Shown: positions 44,305-53,321, counted from the stretch's first letter. The stretch is DNA of 64,000 nt from CAIMFV01 sp040757715 (GCA_040757715.1 JBFLWS010000007.1:105202-169201), one strand, 5' to 3'. The notes: generated by a model from the sequence alone, not told the origin. Program-made: numbers and translations.

Positions 44305-44718
44305 TTACGCGTTGGTGGACGAGTTGTCCGGGGTCCACGCCTCGTAGTCGCCGGAGGACTTCGCCCGCTCGCCGCCGCGGCTGATAGCCCCCTTGGGCTT
44401 GTAGGCGTAGAGGGTGCCCGACAGGTTCGGCAGGTGATCCTTCTCCCACGGCTGCCGCTTCAGGGGCGCCTTGGTGGGGGGCTCGTCGAAGGTGTAGTGC
44501 AGCCAGCCGTGCCATTCGGCCGGCACCTTGGAGGCGTCGGCGTAGCCGCGGTAGATCACGTAGCGGCGCTTGCGGCTGTCATAGCTCTCCTTGGCGTTGC
44601 GCGCCTCGAAGTAGCGATTGCCGTAGTCGTCCTGCCCGACGAAATCCGCCACGCGGGAAATGGTGAACAGGGCGCCCGGCGTGGCCGAGCTCCACCAAGA
44701 GAATAACTGTTTCAGCAC
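44305..44718 (-). CDS. NDUFA12-type complex I subunit
   Basis: A 137-residue homologue of the mitochondrial complex I 17.2-kDa subunit, found in Alphaproteobacteria, where it is encoded away from the nuo operon. FVGQDDYGNRYFEAR, RRYVIYRGYADASKVPAEWH and WLHYTFDEPPT are the family core. A peripheral role in assembling or stabilising NADH dehydrogenase is expected. It is the first gene of a three-gene operon with mlaD and DUF2155. Confidence 0.93.
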   Translation of the reverse strand: MLKQLFSWWSSATPGALFTISRVADFVGQDDYGNRYFEARNAKESYDSRKRRYVIYRGYADASKVPAEWHGWLHYTFDEPPTKAPLKRQPWEKDHLPNLSGTLYAYKPKGAISRGGERAKSSGDYEAWTPDNSSTNA

Positions 44719-44924
44719 GCGGGAACCCGCCTCTTTTCGGGGGATGGCTAGCGGCGCGGACTATAGGCGCCCGACCCCGCCGCGTCCAGGGCCGGACGTG
44801 CGCGGGTTTGCAGGCTTGTCCCGTCTAAATCTGGTGTTTCAGTGGATAGAAAACCGCAACGGGTTGCGGTTTTTCGGGCGCCGGCCTAGCCTTGCCGATC
44901 AGGATTACGAGTGGGGTCGTCGCA

Positions 44925-47684
44925 ATGCGATTCGAACGCTGGTTCACGGAAGCCGGGCGAGCTGTGGCCCTGGCGCCGCGGTTTTTGGAGCGCGCCGCGG
45001 ATGTGGTCGAGCTGATCGCCCCCGAGGACTGGACCAGTGCGCGCCTGGAGGCCTGGCTCGACTGGGCCGCCGCCGCGCCCACGGACCTGCCGGCCTATGT
45101 GGAGCTGCCCGATTTCGGCGACCCGGATTTTGGCGACTTCGGGGACGCGCCCCTGGACGGCGTGCTGCGCGTCCAGGCCAATCGCAGCGCGGCCTGGGGC
45201 TGGGCGCTCGGCCTGTTCGACCGGGCCGAGGATTGCCTCGCCTTCCGCGACGAGCTGGAGGCGCTGTGGCTGTGTGGCTTGGCCGCGCCGGGGGCGCAGC
45301 TCGGCGCCGGCGTGCGGCTGGAGCCCCTCGGCGTCCCGCCGGAAGCGACGCCACGGCTCAGTGATCTGACCAACACCGCCGACGCGGCCGCCCTCGCTGC
45401 GCGCGCGGCCGAGCGTCGCGGTCGCCAGGCCCTGCTCGCCAGCGTGCGGCTGATGCAGACCCGCCTTGTGGCGGTGTCCGAGGCGGTGAGCCGCTGCGAG
45501 GGCGACGCCAGCGCCTGCGCCGATCCCACCAGCAATCCCGCCCTCGCCCGCGCCGCCCGCGCCGCGCGGGAGGCTGGGGCCAGCGACGCTTCCTTGCGCG
45601 ACGCCATCGCCGCCGGCCGCCGGGGCGAGACCCTCAGCCTCGCCGCGCCCAGCTTCACCCCCGAACCGGCCACGGTGTTGGCCGCGACCGCCGAGAGCGC
45701 CGACGCTGCGGGTGAAATGGTGTGGAGTCTTGGAGAAGCGATTCTCCAACCGCTCCCTTCCCCCCTGGAGGGGGAAGGGCCGGGGATGGGGGGGGCGAGC
45801 GCAGCGAGCCATCCAGCTGGATCACCCCCTCTCCCGACCTCTCCCCCTTCAAGGGGGAGAGGCGATATAGCCGCCGCCGCCCCCCGCGCGGCGTTGAACA
45901 TCCTCGGCTTCCTGCGCGAAGGCCGGCTCGACCGCACCGCCCTCGCCGCCGCCGTGCGCACGCTGATCACCGCCCTCGACATCGAGATCCTCTCCGGCTT
46001 CGCCCCCGAGGCCGAGACGGCGGCCCTGCGCCGGGCCGGCCACCCGCTCGCCCTCACCCTCGCCGGGGTAGGCGACCTCCTCCTCGCCGAGGGCCTTTCC
46101 TTCGACAGCGAGGCCGCCCGCGAGCGCGCGGCGGCCCTCTACGCCGAGGTGCAGACCTGCGCCTTAGCCGTCTCCGCCGAACTCGCCCTCCTCGGCGGCC
46201 GCGCGCCGCTGGCCCCCGAGGGCCGGCGCCACGCCAGCCTCCTCGCCCTCTATGACGACGCAGAGCTTTCGCTTCGCCTGGGCGGCTTGTCGCTCGGCGC
46301 CGCCCCGAGCTTCGGCCCGATCGGCTGGGCCGAAACGGAAGACGGCATCGCCGCTCCGGTGCTCACCGAAGCCGCCCTCTTGGCCGGCGAGGCTCTGGGT
46401 CTCGATCCGGCCAGCCTCCGCGCCGAGGCCCTCGGCGTGCGCCGCCTGGAGCCCAGCGCGCCGGTCTCCCCCGCCGCCCTCCGCGCCGCCGGCTTCACCG
46501 AACTTGAGCTGCGCAAGGCCGAGAGCGCCCTCCTCACCGCCCGCTCGCTGCGCGAAGCCTTCCATCCCCGCGTCCTAGGCGAGGGCTTCGTCGAGGACGT
46601 ACTGGGCGCCGGGCTCGAGGCCCTGCAGGCCCCTGGCTTCGACACCCTCGCCTTCGCCGGCTTCTCCGCCGAGGACATCGCCGAGACCGAACGCCGGGCC
46701 CTCGGCCGCCAGAGCCTTGAGCGGCTCAGCCCCGTGTTCGCGGCCCCGAGCCTCAGCGCCCGCCTCGCCATGGCCGCCGCCGTGGGCGAAGCCGCCGAAG
46801 CCGCTTCTCTGCATGACGTGGTGATCGAGGCCGAGGCGAGCCCGGCGGAGATCGCCGACCTGGTGCGCCAGCTCGCCACCTTGCAGGTGGGCGCCCGCCT
46901 GATCCGCGCCGCGGACGACAGCCCGCTCGCCCTGCCCATCCCCGAAGCCGAGGCGCCCCCTCGCGCGGCCGCCCCGCCCCCGCCGCAGGAGCGCATCGTC
47001 GAGCGCATCATCGAGCGCGACCGCACCCGCCGCCGCCTGCCCGATCGCCGCAAGGGCTATATCCAGAAGGCCGCCGTGGGCGGGCACAAGGTCTATATCC
47101 ACACCGGCGAATATGACGACGGCGAGCTGGGTGAAATCTTCATCGACATGCACAAGGAAGGCGCGGCCTTCCGTTCACTGATGAATAATTTCGCCATCGC
47201 CATTTCCATCGGCCTGCAATACGGCGTGCCCCTGGACGAGTTCGTGGACGCCTTCGTCTTCACCCGCTTCGAGCCCGCCGGGCCGGTGACCGGCAACGAC
47301 TCCATCAAGTCGGCCACCTCCATCCTCGACTACATCTTCCGCGAGCTGGGCGTGTCGTACCTGGACCGCCACGACCTGGCCAACGCCGACCCGGACGCCC
47401 TCACCGCCGACGGTCTCGGCGGGGGCAAGCAGGACGAGGCGGCCGAGCCCCTGCCCGCCGCGCGCTTTATTTCCAAGGGCTTCTCCCGCGGCGCGGCGCC
47501 GGACAATCTGCTGTTCCTGCCCACCGCAAGGCGGCCCGAGGCGGAGTTGTTGGACGTCTGTCCGGCCTGCGGCGACCAGGCTCTCTCCAAGAAGGGGTCG
47601 GGGTTCCAGTGCCTCACCTGCGGGGTTGCTCAGTCTACGGATTATAAGGGATCCGCCTTTAGCGGCGACGCGGAGAGCGCCTGA
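44925..47684 (+). CDS. Stand-alone TSCPD-domain protein related to the class II ribonucleotide reductase tail
   Basis: 919 residues. The C-terminal part (about 704-810: RRKGYIQKAAVGGHKVYIHT, GELGEIFIDMHKEGAAFRSL, TGNDSIKSATSILDYIFREL) closely resembles the TSCPD region at the end of B12-dependent ribonucleotide reductase NrdJ, and a CxxC-x(n)-CxxC zinc ribbon (CPACG, CLTCG, about 879-901) ends it as in NrdJ. The catalytic barrel of NrdJ is absent; instead a long Ala-rich helical region of unknown function covers 1-690. Residues 277-313 come from a palindromic repeat inserted in frame. Its stop overlaps the next gene (TGATG). A binding partner or nucleotide-sensing role is inference. Confidence 0.8.
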   Translation: MRFERWFTEAGRAVALAPRFLERAADVVELIAPEDWTSARLEAWLDWAAAAPTDLPAYVELPDFGDPDFGDFGDAPLDGVLRVQANRSAAWGWALGLFDRAEDCLAFRDELEALWLCGLAAPGAQLGAGVRLEPLGVPPEATPRLSDLTNTADAAALAARAAERRGRQALLASVRLMQTRLVAVSEAVSRCEGDASACADPTSNPALARAARAAREAGASDASLRDAIAAGRRGETLSLAAPSFTPEPATVLAATAESADAAGEMVWSLGEAILQPLPSPLEGEGPGMGGASAASHPAGSPPLPTSPPSRGRGDIAAAAPRAALNILGFLREGRLDRTALAAAVRTLITALDIEILSGFAPEAETAALRRAGHPLALTLAGVGDLLLAEGLSFDSEAARERAAALYAEVQTCALAVSAELALLGGRAPLAPEGRRHASLLALYDDAELSLRLGGLSLGAAPSFGPIGWAETEDGIAAPVLTEAALLAGEALGLDPASLRAEALGVRRLEPSAPVSPAALRAAGFTELELRKAESALLTARSLREAFHPRVLGEGFVEDVLGAGLEALQAPGFDTLAFAGFSAEDIAETERRALGRQSLERLSPVFAAPSLSARLAMAAAVGEAAEAASLHDVVIEAEASPAEIADLVRQLATLQVGARLIRAADDSPLALPIPEAEAPPRAAAPPPPQERIVERIIERDRTRRRLPDRRKGYIQKAAVGGHKVYIHTGEYDDGELGEIFIDMHKEGAAFRSLMNNFAIAISIGLQYGVPLDEFVDAFVFTRFEPAGPVTGNDSIKSATSILDYIFRELGVSYLDRHDLANADPDALTADGLGGGKQDEAAEPLPAARFISKGFSRGAAPDNLLFLPTARRPEAELLDVCPACGDQALSKKGSGFQCLTCGVAQSTDYKGSAFSGDAESA
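45753..45863 (+). repeat. Palindromic dispersed repeat inside the TSCPD gene
   Basis: About 110 bases with two hairpins: CCCTTCCCCC with its complement at the left, and CCTCTCCCCC with GGGGGAGAGG at the right, joined by a spacer holding AGCCATCCAGCTGGAT. A copy in inverse orientation lies at 59689-59798. It is translated in frame as LPSPLEGEGPG... ending PSRGRG, a segment unlike the surrounding Ala-rich helices, so the element was inserted without breaking the gene. Confidence 0.9.
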
Positions 47685-48163
47685 TGCGCCGCCTTCTGGC
47701 GATGATGGTCCTCGCCCTCGTCCTGCCGGCGGAGGCGCAGAACGCCGGCCAGATCGCCCGCGTGCAGGCCGGGGCGAGCTGCCCGCGCTGCAACCTGTTT
47801 CAGGCCGATCTCACGGGCAAGACCCTCGCCCGGCGCAACTTCGCCGGCGCCCGCCTGCGCCAGGCGGACTTGAGCCTTGGGACCTTCACCGGGACGCGGT
47901 TTTCGGGCGCCGACCTGCGCGACCTCAACGGCTACGGCGCCCTCTTCGGCCACGCGGATTTTCGCGGCGCCGACCTGACCCACGCCAGCCTCGTGGGCGC
48001 CTATCTGGAGCACGCCGACTTCGCCCGCGCCAAGCTCGTGGGCGTGAACCTCTCCGGGGCCGAGCTTTCCACCGCCCGCGGCCTCACCCCCAGGCAGCTC
48101 GCCGAGGCCTGCGGCGATGGGTCCACCCGCTTGCCGCGCGGCCTGCAGCTGCGGCCCTGCTGA
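47684..48163 (+). CDS. Exported pentapeptide-repeat protein 1
   Basis: 159 residues: signal peptide (MRRLLAMMVLALVLPAEA) then a short CPRCNLF motif and a right-handed quadrilateral helix of A(D/N)LXX repeats (FQADLTGKTLARRNFAGARL, GADLRDLNGYGALFGHADFR). It ends GLQLRPC with a C-terminal Cys. The ATG overlaps the TSCPD gene stop, so it is co-translated. Its role is unknown; pentapeptide proteins often bind other proteins. Confidence 0.88.
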   Translation: MRRLLAMMVLALVLPAEAQNAGQIARVQAGASCPRCNLFQADLTGKTLARRNFAGARLRQADLSLGTFTGTRFSGADLRDLNGYGALFGHADFRGADLTHASLVGAYLEHADFARAKLVGVNLSGAELSTARGLTPRQLAEACGDGSTRLPRGLQLRPC

Positions 48164-48263
48164 GCGCATTACCTCGATTTAAGTAGCCGCCGCCCCCCGC
48201 GCGGTGCATTGGATTTGTGATCGCCGAAGGGCTGCAAATATTCCTTTGGCGCGGGAGGTGCTC

Positions 48264-49007
48264 ATGGTCCTGTCCCGGATCCTTTTCATGGCTGGCCTGC
48301 TCGGTCTCCTGGCCGCGCCGCGTCTGGTCCTGGCTCAACCCTTGGCCAGTCCTGACGCCTGTCTTGACGGCAGCCTGAACGTGATCGCAGATACGTCTAT
48401 GGAAGGGGGCATGGAAGGCGGCATGGACGGGCCCGAGCACGACGTGCCGCGCAAGCTGACCCTGCATGGCGACTGCGCCGGCTGCGACCTTTCCGGTCGG
48501 CGACTGATGGGGGCGGACCTGGCCGGCTCGGCCCTCCTCGGCGTCAGCGCCCGCCATGCCGATTTCCGCGGCGCCGATCTCTCCCATGCGCGCCTCAGCG
48601 GCGGCCAGTTCGACGCAGCCAACTTCGCCGGCGCCGATCTCGCCCACGCCGAACTCCTGGGCGCGGTCTTCGACGGGGCCGACTTCAGCCGCGCCAGCCT
48701 CGACCACGCTGATCTGCGCGGGGCCGACCTGTCGCGCGCCCGGGGCCTTGAGCAGGAGCAGCTCGACGAGGCCTGCGCCGACCTCACCACCCGCCTGCCC
48801 CCCGGCCTGCACCCGCACGAGTGCCGCAAGACCTCGCACGGCTTCTCCAAGGCCGAGCTGAAGGCCCTGGAGGCCCGGGTCCGCCAGGAGGTGGAGCGGG
48901 CCAGGATCGTGGCTCAGGACGCGTCCCTGCGCGCCGCCAGGACCATGCGCGACCTCAAGACTCCCGCGGTCCCGCCGCCGCCCCCGCCGCCTGATCCGCC
49001 GAAGTAG
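48264..49007 (+). CDS. Exported pentapeptide-repeat protein 2
   Basis: 247 residues: signal peptide (MVLSRILFMAGLLGLLAAPR, ending VLAQ), a Met/Gly segment (MEGGMEGGMDG), a CAGCDLSGRRLMGADLAGSA opening to pentapeptide repeats, then a charged coiled-coil-like helix (KAELKALEARVRQEVERARI) and a poly-Pro tail. It shares the CxxCdL opening with its upstream neighbour, pointing to duplication. ATG at 48264 has GGGAGG upstream. Probably the same operon as the TSCPD gene and repeat protein 1. Confidence 0.85.
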   Translation: MVLSRILFMAGLLGLLAAPRLVLAQPLASPDACLDGSLNVIADTSMEGGMEGGMDGPEHDVPRKLTLHGDCAGCDLSGRRLMGADLAGSALLGVSARHADFRGADLSHARLSGGQFDAANFAGADLAHAELLGAVFDGADFSRASLDHADLRGADLSRARGLEQEQLDEACADLTTRLPPGLHPHECRKTSHGFSKAELKALEARVRQEVERARIVAQDASLRAARTMRDLKTPAVPPPPPPPDPPK

Positions 49008-49015
49008 AGCTCAGC

Positions 49016-50365
49016 TCACCCCGGCAAGCGGATGGCGGCGCGCAAGCCTCCGAGCTCGCTCTTGGACAAGCTGAGGTCCCCGCCATGGCTCCGCGCCACG
49101 TCTCGGGCGATGGCGAGGCCGAGCCCCACCCCCTTGGCGTTCTGATTGCGGGCCTGATCCAGGCGCGAGAAGGGTTTCAGCGCCTCCGCATAATGTTCCG
49201 GCGCGATGCCGGGGCCGTCGTCGTCCACGGCGAGCAAGAGGCCCCCGCTGGCCAAGGGTTCGGCGCTGAGCCGGACGCTCTTGGCATGGGCGGCGGCGTT
49301 GAGGGCGAGGTTGGAGAGGGCGCGCTTGATGGCCACCGGGCGCAGGCGCGCGGCGGAGTCTGGCGCCGCCTCCACCGCCACCTCGGCCCCGGCCCGGTGG
49401 GCGTCGGCGGCGATCTCCTCCAGCAGCGGCCGCAAAAGGGTCGTCTCCATGCTCTCGATCCCCTCGCCGCGGGCGAAGTCGAGATACTCGTCGATCATGT
49501 GCTCCATGTCGGCGAGGTCGCCCTTGATGGCCTCCATGCGCGGGCTCGGCTCGGCCAGCTCGGCCGCCAGCTTCAGCCGGGTGAGGGGGGTGCGCAGGTC
49601 GTGGCTGACGGCGGCCAACATGGTGGTGCGCTGTTCGATATGGCGCTGGATGCGCGCCTTCATGGCCAGGAAGGCGGTGGCCGCCTGGCGCACCTCGCGG
49701 GCCCCGTGCGGCTTGAAGCTCTTCACGTCCTCGCCGCGACCAAAGGCCTCGGCGGCGGCGGCCAGGCGCTCGATGGCCCGCACCTGGTTGCGGATAAAGA
49801 GCACCGCCACCGCCGTCAGCAGCACGGTGGCCCCAGTCATCCACATGATGAACACCTGGCCGCGGGCGGCGAAGGCGCGCGAGCGCGGGGCGATGATGCG
49901 CAGCACCCCGCCGTTCACCTTCACCCGGATGTCGATGGCCTTGGGATAGCGGTTCGCGTCGACCCAGAAATCCTCCTTCAACCGGTCTTCGAGGGCGGTC
50001 TTCAGGGCGTGGTCGAAGGTCGGCAGCACCCGGCTCCTGGGCGGACTGCTGGGCAGGGCTTCGGGGCGGAAGGCGATGTTGAGCGACTGAGTGCGTTCAG
50101 CCCGGTCGGCCAGACGGGCCAGGGCCTCAGGGTTGGGATTGGCCTCATACTCCGCCACGTCCCAGGCGATGTCGCCGGCGAGCGCGTCGGAGAGCTGGGT
50201 GGTGGAGATGCGCCAGTGCGCCTCGAAGAAGGCCCAGGTGACCGCCACCTGCATCAGGGCCACGGGCAAGACGATGATCAGCAGCGAGCGGCCGAACAGC
50301 GAGGTGGGCGCCCAGCGCTTCACGGCGCGGCCCCACAGGCGCGAGGGAAAGAGACGGATGCGCAT
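49016..50365 (-). CDS. EnvZ-type sensor histidine kinase
   Basis: 449 residues. Two membrane helices (about 27-46 and 170-190, MWMTGATVLLTAVAVLFI) flank a periplasmic sensor region; a HAMP domain follows (VRAIERLAAAAEAFGRGEDV). The dimerisation domain has phosphorylated His255 in SHDLRTPLTRLKLAAELAE, and the ATPase domain has N-box NLALNAAAHA, DDDGPGI and GVGLGLAI. The gene is 3 bp downstream of its response regulator. Signal unknown. Confidence 0.92.
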   Translation of the reverse strand: MRIRLFPSRLWGRAVKRWAPTSLFGRSLLIIVLPVALMQVAVTWAFFEAHWRISTTQLSDALAGDIAWDVAEYEANPNPEALARLADRAERTQSLNIAFRPEALPSSPPRSRVLPTFDHALKTALEDRLKEDFWVDANRYPKAIDIRVKVNGGVLRIIAPRSRAFAARGQVFIMWMTGATVLLTAVAVLFIRNQVRAIERLAAAAEAFGRGEDVKSFKPHGAREVRQAATAFLAMKARIQRHIEQRTTMLAAVSHDLRTPLTRLKLAAELAEPSPRMEAIKGDLADMEHMIDEYLDFARGEGIESMETTLLRPLLEEIAADAHRAGAEVAVEAAPDSAARLRPVAIKRALSNLALNAAAHAKSVRLSAEPLASGGLLLAVDDDGPGIAPEHYAEALKPFSRLDQARNQNAKGVGLGLAIARDVARSHGGDLSLSKSELGGLRAAIRLPG

Positions 50366-50368
50366 GGA

Positions 50369-51043
50369 TCAGTCGGGGGCCAGCATGTAGCCCACCCCCC
50401 GCACTGTGTGCAGATAGCGCGGATTGCGCGGGTCGAGCTCGAACTTGCGGCGCAGGCGCGTCACCTGCACGTCCACCCCGCGCCCGGTGGGATCGGCGGT
50501 GTCGCGGGCAAGGTCGAGCCGGTCCACCGCCACGTGCGGGTTCTGGGCCAGGCGCTTCAGCAGCTGGGCCTCGCCCTCGGTGAGGCGGATGGGCTCCTCG
50601 CCGCGGCTAAGCTCGCCCCGCTCGGGATCGAAGGCGTAGGGCCCCAGCATCACCTTGCGCGAGGCGGGGCGGGCGGCGGCCCGGCGCAGAATCGCCTCGA
50701 TGCGCAGGACGAGCTCCTTGGGTTCGAACGGCTTCGACAGATAGTCGTCCACCCCGGCGCTCAGCCCGGCGATGCGGTCGTCGGCCTGGCCGCGGGCGGT
50801 GAGCATGAGGATGGGGGTGGGGCGCTCGGCGCGGATGGCCTTGGCGAGGGAGAGGCCGTCTTCGCCCGGCATCATCACGTCCAGCACCAGGAGGTCGAAG
50901 TCCAAGGTGGCGATGAGCCGCCGCGCCGCCGCCGCGTCCGCCGCCCCGGTGACGCGAAAGCCGAACCTCGCCAGATATTCTTTCAGAAGGTCGCGGATGC
51001 GGTCGTCGTCGTCGACGATGAGCAGGTGTCGGGCCTGAACCAT
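50369..51043 (-). CDS. OmpR-type response regulator
   Basis: 224 residues. Receiver domain with acidic cluster (LLIVDDDDRIRDLL), the phosphoacceptor in LLVLDVMMPGEDGLSL and the conserved Lys in KPFEPKELVLRI; winged-helix DNA-binding domain at the C-terminus (VDVQVTRLRRKFELD, VRGVGYML). The ATG at 51043 begins the receiver domain; a longer ORF to 51193 is non-homologous and overlaps the MarR gene. The MarR-regulator-kinase order resembles petP-petR of photosynthetic relatives. Confidence 0.93.
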   Translation of the reverse strand: MVQARHLLIVDDDDRIRDLLKEYLARFGFRVTGAADAAAARRLIATLDFDLLVLDVMMPGEDGLSLAKAIRAERPTPILMLTARGQADDRIAGLSAGVDDYLSKPFEPKELVLRIEAILRRAAARPASRKVMLGPYAFDPERGELSRGEEPIRLTEGEAQLLKRLAQNPHVAVDRLDLARDTADPTGRGVDVQVTRLRRKFELDPRNPRYLHTVRGVGYMLAPD

Positions 51044-51056
51044 TAGTCGTCTCGCT

Positions 51057-51533
51057 TCATCGGGGGGCGACGCCGGCGAGGGCGGCCCACACCTGGCCGG
51101 CCCCGGGGGCGGCCTCCAGTCCGGCCTGACGATAGGCCTGGGCCAGCGCCGCGTGCAGCTTTTCCGACACCTTGGCCTCGAAGGCGCGGCCATTGTCAGT
51201 GAGGTGGGCGTCGCGGCGGCGGGCGTCCTGGTCGCCGGCGGTGGTCTCCACGAGGCCTGCGGCGCAGAGATCGGCCAGGGCCTTGGAGGCGCCCTGTTTG
51301 GAGAGACCGGTGAGGCGGGCCAGCTCCAGCACGCCGGTCCCCGGCCGCCGCTTCAAAAGGAAGGCCAGGCGATAGTGGCTGCGGCCGAGCTTCACCCCCG
51401 CCGCCTCGATGCCCGCATCGGCCACGCGCCACAGCCCCGCCTCAGCCAGCAGGAACAGCTCCAGCGCCCGGTCGAGGGCGGTGTCGGACAGGATCAGCCG
51501 GGCGTCGGCGGGGGGAATCGCGCGCGAGATCAT
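51057..51533 (-). CDS. MarR family transcriptional regulator
   Basis: 158 residues. The winged helix (about 63-110) includes RPGTGVLELARLTGLSKQGA recognition region and the wing DQDARRRDAHLTDNGRAF. First gene in the MarR-response regulator-kinase set (13 bp before the regulator start). It resembles PetP in position; PetP/PetR was found needed for cytochrome bc1 expression in Rhodobacter, but function here is only inferred. Confidence 0.85.
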   Translation of the reverse strand: MISRAIPPADARLILSDTALDRALELFLLAEAGLWRVADAGIEAAGVKLGRSHYRLAFLLKRRPGTGVLELARLTGLSKQGASKALADLCAAGLVETTAGDQDARRRDAHLTDNGRAFEAKVSEKLHAALAQAYRQAGLEAAPGAGQVWAALAGVAPR

Positions 51534-51622
51534 CGCATCAACATAGCATGGGCCGTTGACGTGCGGACGTGGGCGGCGTCTAACTCGTCGCTCGCATCAA
51601 CTCCAAGGGTTTAAAATTCCCC

Positions 51623-52519
51623 ATGAGCCTGATTCCTTTCGATGATCGTGACGGTGTCATTTGGATGGACGGGGAATTTGTACCCTGGCGTGAGGCGAAA
51701 CTGCACGTCCTCACCCATGGCCTCCACTACGCCTCCTCCGTGTTCGAGGGCGAGCGCCTCTACAACGGCGAGATTTTCGAACTGACCTGGCATTCGCAGC
51801 GCCTGAAGCGCTCGGCCGAGCTGCTCGGCATGGAAATCCCTTACAGCGTCGAGCAAATTGACGCCGCCTGCCAAGGGGTCTGCGCCCGTATGGGCTTCAC
51901 CGACGCCTATGTGCGCCCGGTGGCCTGGCGCGGCTCGGAGCAGATGTCGGTGGCCGCGCCGGAAGCCAAGATCCACCTGGCCGTGGCGGCCTGGGAATGG
52001 CCGAGCTACTTCGACCCGGAGGTGAAGAAGAAGGGCATTCGTCTCACCAACGCGGCCTGGTCGCGCCCCGCGCCCCATTGCGCCCCCACGGAGGCCAAGG
52101 CGGCGGGCCTCTACATGATCTGCACCCTCTCCAAGCACGCGGCGGAGAAGGCCGGCTACGCCGACGCCCTCATGCTGGACTATCGCGGCTATGTGGCCGA
52201 AGCCACCGGCGCCAACATCTTCTTCGTCAAGGACGGGGCCATTCACACCCCCCTGCCGGACTGTTTCTTGAACGGCATCACCCGCCAGACGGTGATCAAG
52301 ATCGCCCGCGCCTGCGGCTTCGAGGTGATCGAGCGGCACATCAAGCCGGAGGAGCTGCCGAGCTTCTCGGAGTGCTTCCTCACGGGCTCGGCCGCGGAAG
52401 TGACCCCGGTGTCGGAGATCGGCGAGCATCGTTTCACCCCAGGCAACCTGTCCCTCTCCCTGATGGACGACTATGCTCGGTTCGTGCGCCGCGAGGTCAG
52501 CCTCGCCGACCTGAAATAG
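51623..52519 (+). CDS. ilvE: Branched-chain amino acid aminotransferase
   Basis: PLP fold-type IV transaminase for Leu, Ile and Val synthesis, 298 residues. Visible features: IWMDGEFVPWREAKLHVLTH, GLHYASSVFEGERLYNGEIF, YVRPVAWRGSEQM, SKHAAEKAGYADALMLDYRG, the cofactor loop GYVAEATGANIFFVKDG and SECFLTGSAAEVTPVSEIG. Isolated from other ilv genes here. ATG at 51623. Confidence 0.95.
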   Translation: MSLIPFDDRDGVIWMDGEFVPWREAKLHVLTHGLHYASSVFEGERLYNGEIFELTWHSQRLKRSAELLGMEIPYSVEQIDAACQGVCARMGFTDAYVRPVAWRGSEQMSVAAPEAKIHLAVAAWEWPSYFDPEVKKKGIRLTNAAWSRPAPHCAPTEAKAAGLYMICTLSKHAAEKAGYADALMLDYRGYVAEATGANIFFVKDGAIHTPLPDCFLNGITRQTVIKIARACGFEVIERHIKPEELPSFSECFLTGSAAEVTPVSEIGEHRFTPGNLSLSLMDDYARFVRREVSLADLK

Positions 52520-52555
52520 GGGCGGCTCAGCAAGGGCGCTTCAGTCGGGCACGCC

Positions 52556-53026
52556 TCAGTCCGGCACGCCAATATCGGCGGCGCCCTTCCACACCCCGTC
52601 CGGGCCCTTGCGCCAGACGGTGAGATAGCGCCCGGTGAGGGCCTTCTTCGGGTCGGCCTTCAGGCTGTAGCGCCAGGTTCCCCAGGTGAAGCCGAAGTCG
52701 CCGGCCGCGCCCACCTGCACCTCCTTAGGCGTCCATTCCAACAGGCCCGGATCGGGCGCGCCGCCGCCGTGGAAGGCGTAGATGGCCGCCCCGCGCACCG
52801 GATCGACGCCCTTGCCGAACACCAGCCCGTCCTTGGGATCCATGGAGTCGCGGAACCCGGCGGCCTCGCCATCCGCCTTGACCCGGGCGGCGAAGGCCTG
52901 CTCCGCGGCGCAGATCGCCGCAGCCGCGGCTTCCGGGCCGACGATCCTCGCCTCGCCGCAGGGGCCGGCCACGGCCGCGCTTTGAGCCGTCAACCCGGCG
53001 AGGAGGATCAATGGCGCTGCACGCAT
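52556..53026 (-). CDS. Exported NTF2-like (DUF4440-type) protein
   Basis: 156 residues: signal peptide (MRAAPLILLAGLTAQSAAVA) and an NTF2-like domain ending LTGRYLTVWRKGPDGVWKGA, characteristic of DUF4440/SnoaL relatives; AEQAFAARVKADGEAAGFRD is the N-terminal helix. Function unknown. It follows the next small exported protein gene by 4 bp, forming a two-gene operon. Confidence 0.8.
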   Translation of the reverse strand: MRAAPLILLAGLTAQSAAVAGPCGEARIVGPEAAAAAICAAEQAFAARVKADGEAAGFRDSMDPKDGLVFGKGVDPVRGAAIYAFHGGGAPDPGLLEWTPKEVQVGAAGDFGFTWGTWRYSLKADPKKALTGRYLTVWRKGPDGVWKGAADIGVPD

Positions 53027-53030
53027 AGGG

Positions 53031-53321
53031 CTAGCCCGGCGGAAGCAGTTGTGTGCCCTTGGACACGATTTCTTCTTGCAGCCGCTTTTGCGTCTCCGCA
53101 CGCTGCGCTTCCCATTCCGCCCGGGTCTTGCACACCTTGTGAGCGCTGACGCGCGAGCCGGTGTCGTCCTGACGCTCGCAAATGACCTCATTGGGATCGC
53201 GGTCAACCGTTTTGGCCGCCTTGGGCGCGGACCCGCTCGGATCTGGCGGCAACGCCAGAGCAGCCTCCGCGCTCATGATCCCCGACAGCACCAGAACCGC
53301 GCCCACCGCACGCAATTTCAT
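53031..53321 (-). CDS. Small exported Cys-pair protein
   Basis: 96 residues: signal peptide (MKLRAVGAVLVLSGIMSAEA, ending ALA), a short Pro-rich region and a conserved-looking core DPNEVICERQDDTGSR with KVCKTRAEWEAQRAE. Two cysteines flanking RQDDTGSR suggest a small disulfide hairpin. Similar short proteins are common in Caulobacterales and related orders, of unknown function. ATG at 53321 with GGAG 7 bases upstream. Confidence 0.7.
   Translation of the reverse strand: MKLRAVGAVLVLSGIMSAEAALALPPDPSGSAPKAAKTVDRDPNEVICERQDDTGSRVSAHKVCKTRAEWEAQRAETQKRLQEEIVSKGTQLLPPG

Noticed and set aside
49085..51046. 653-residue plus-strand ORF opposite the kinase and regulator genes
   Set aside because: Spans two well-supported genes on the minus strand and shows no domain.
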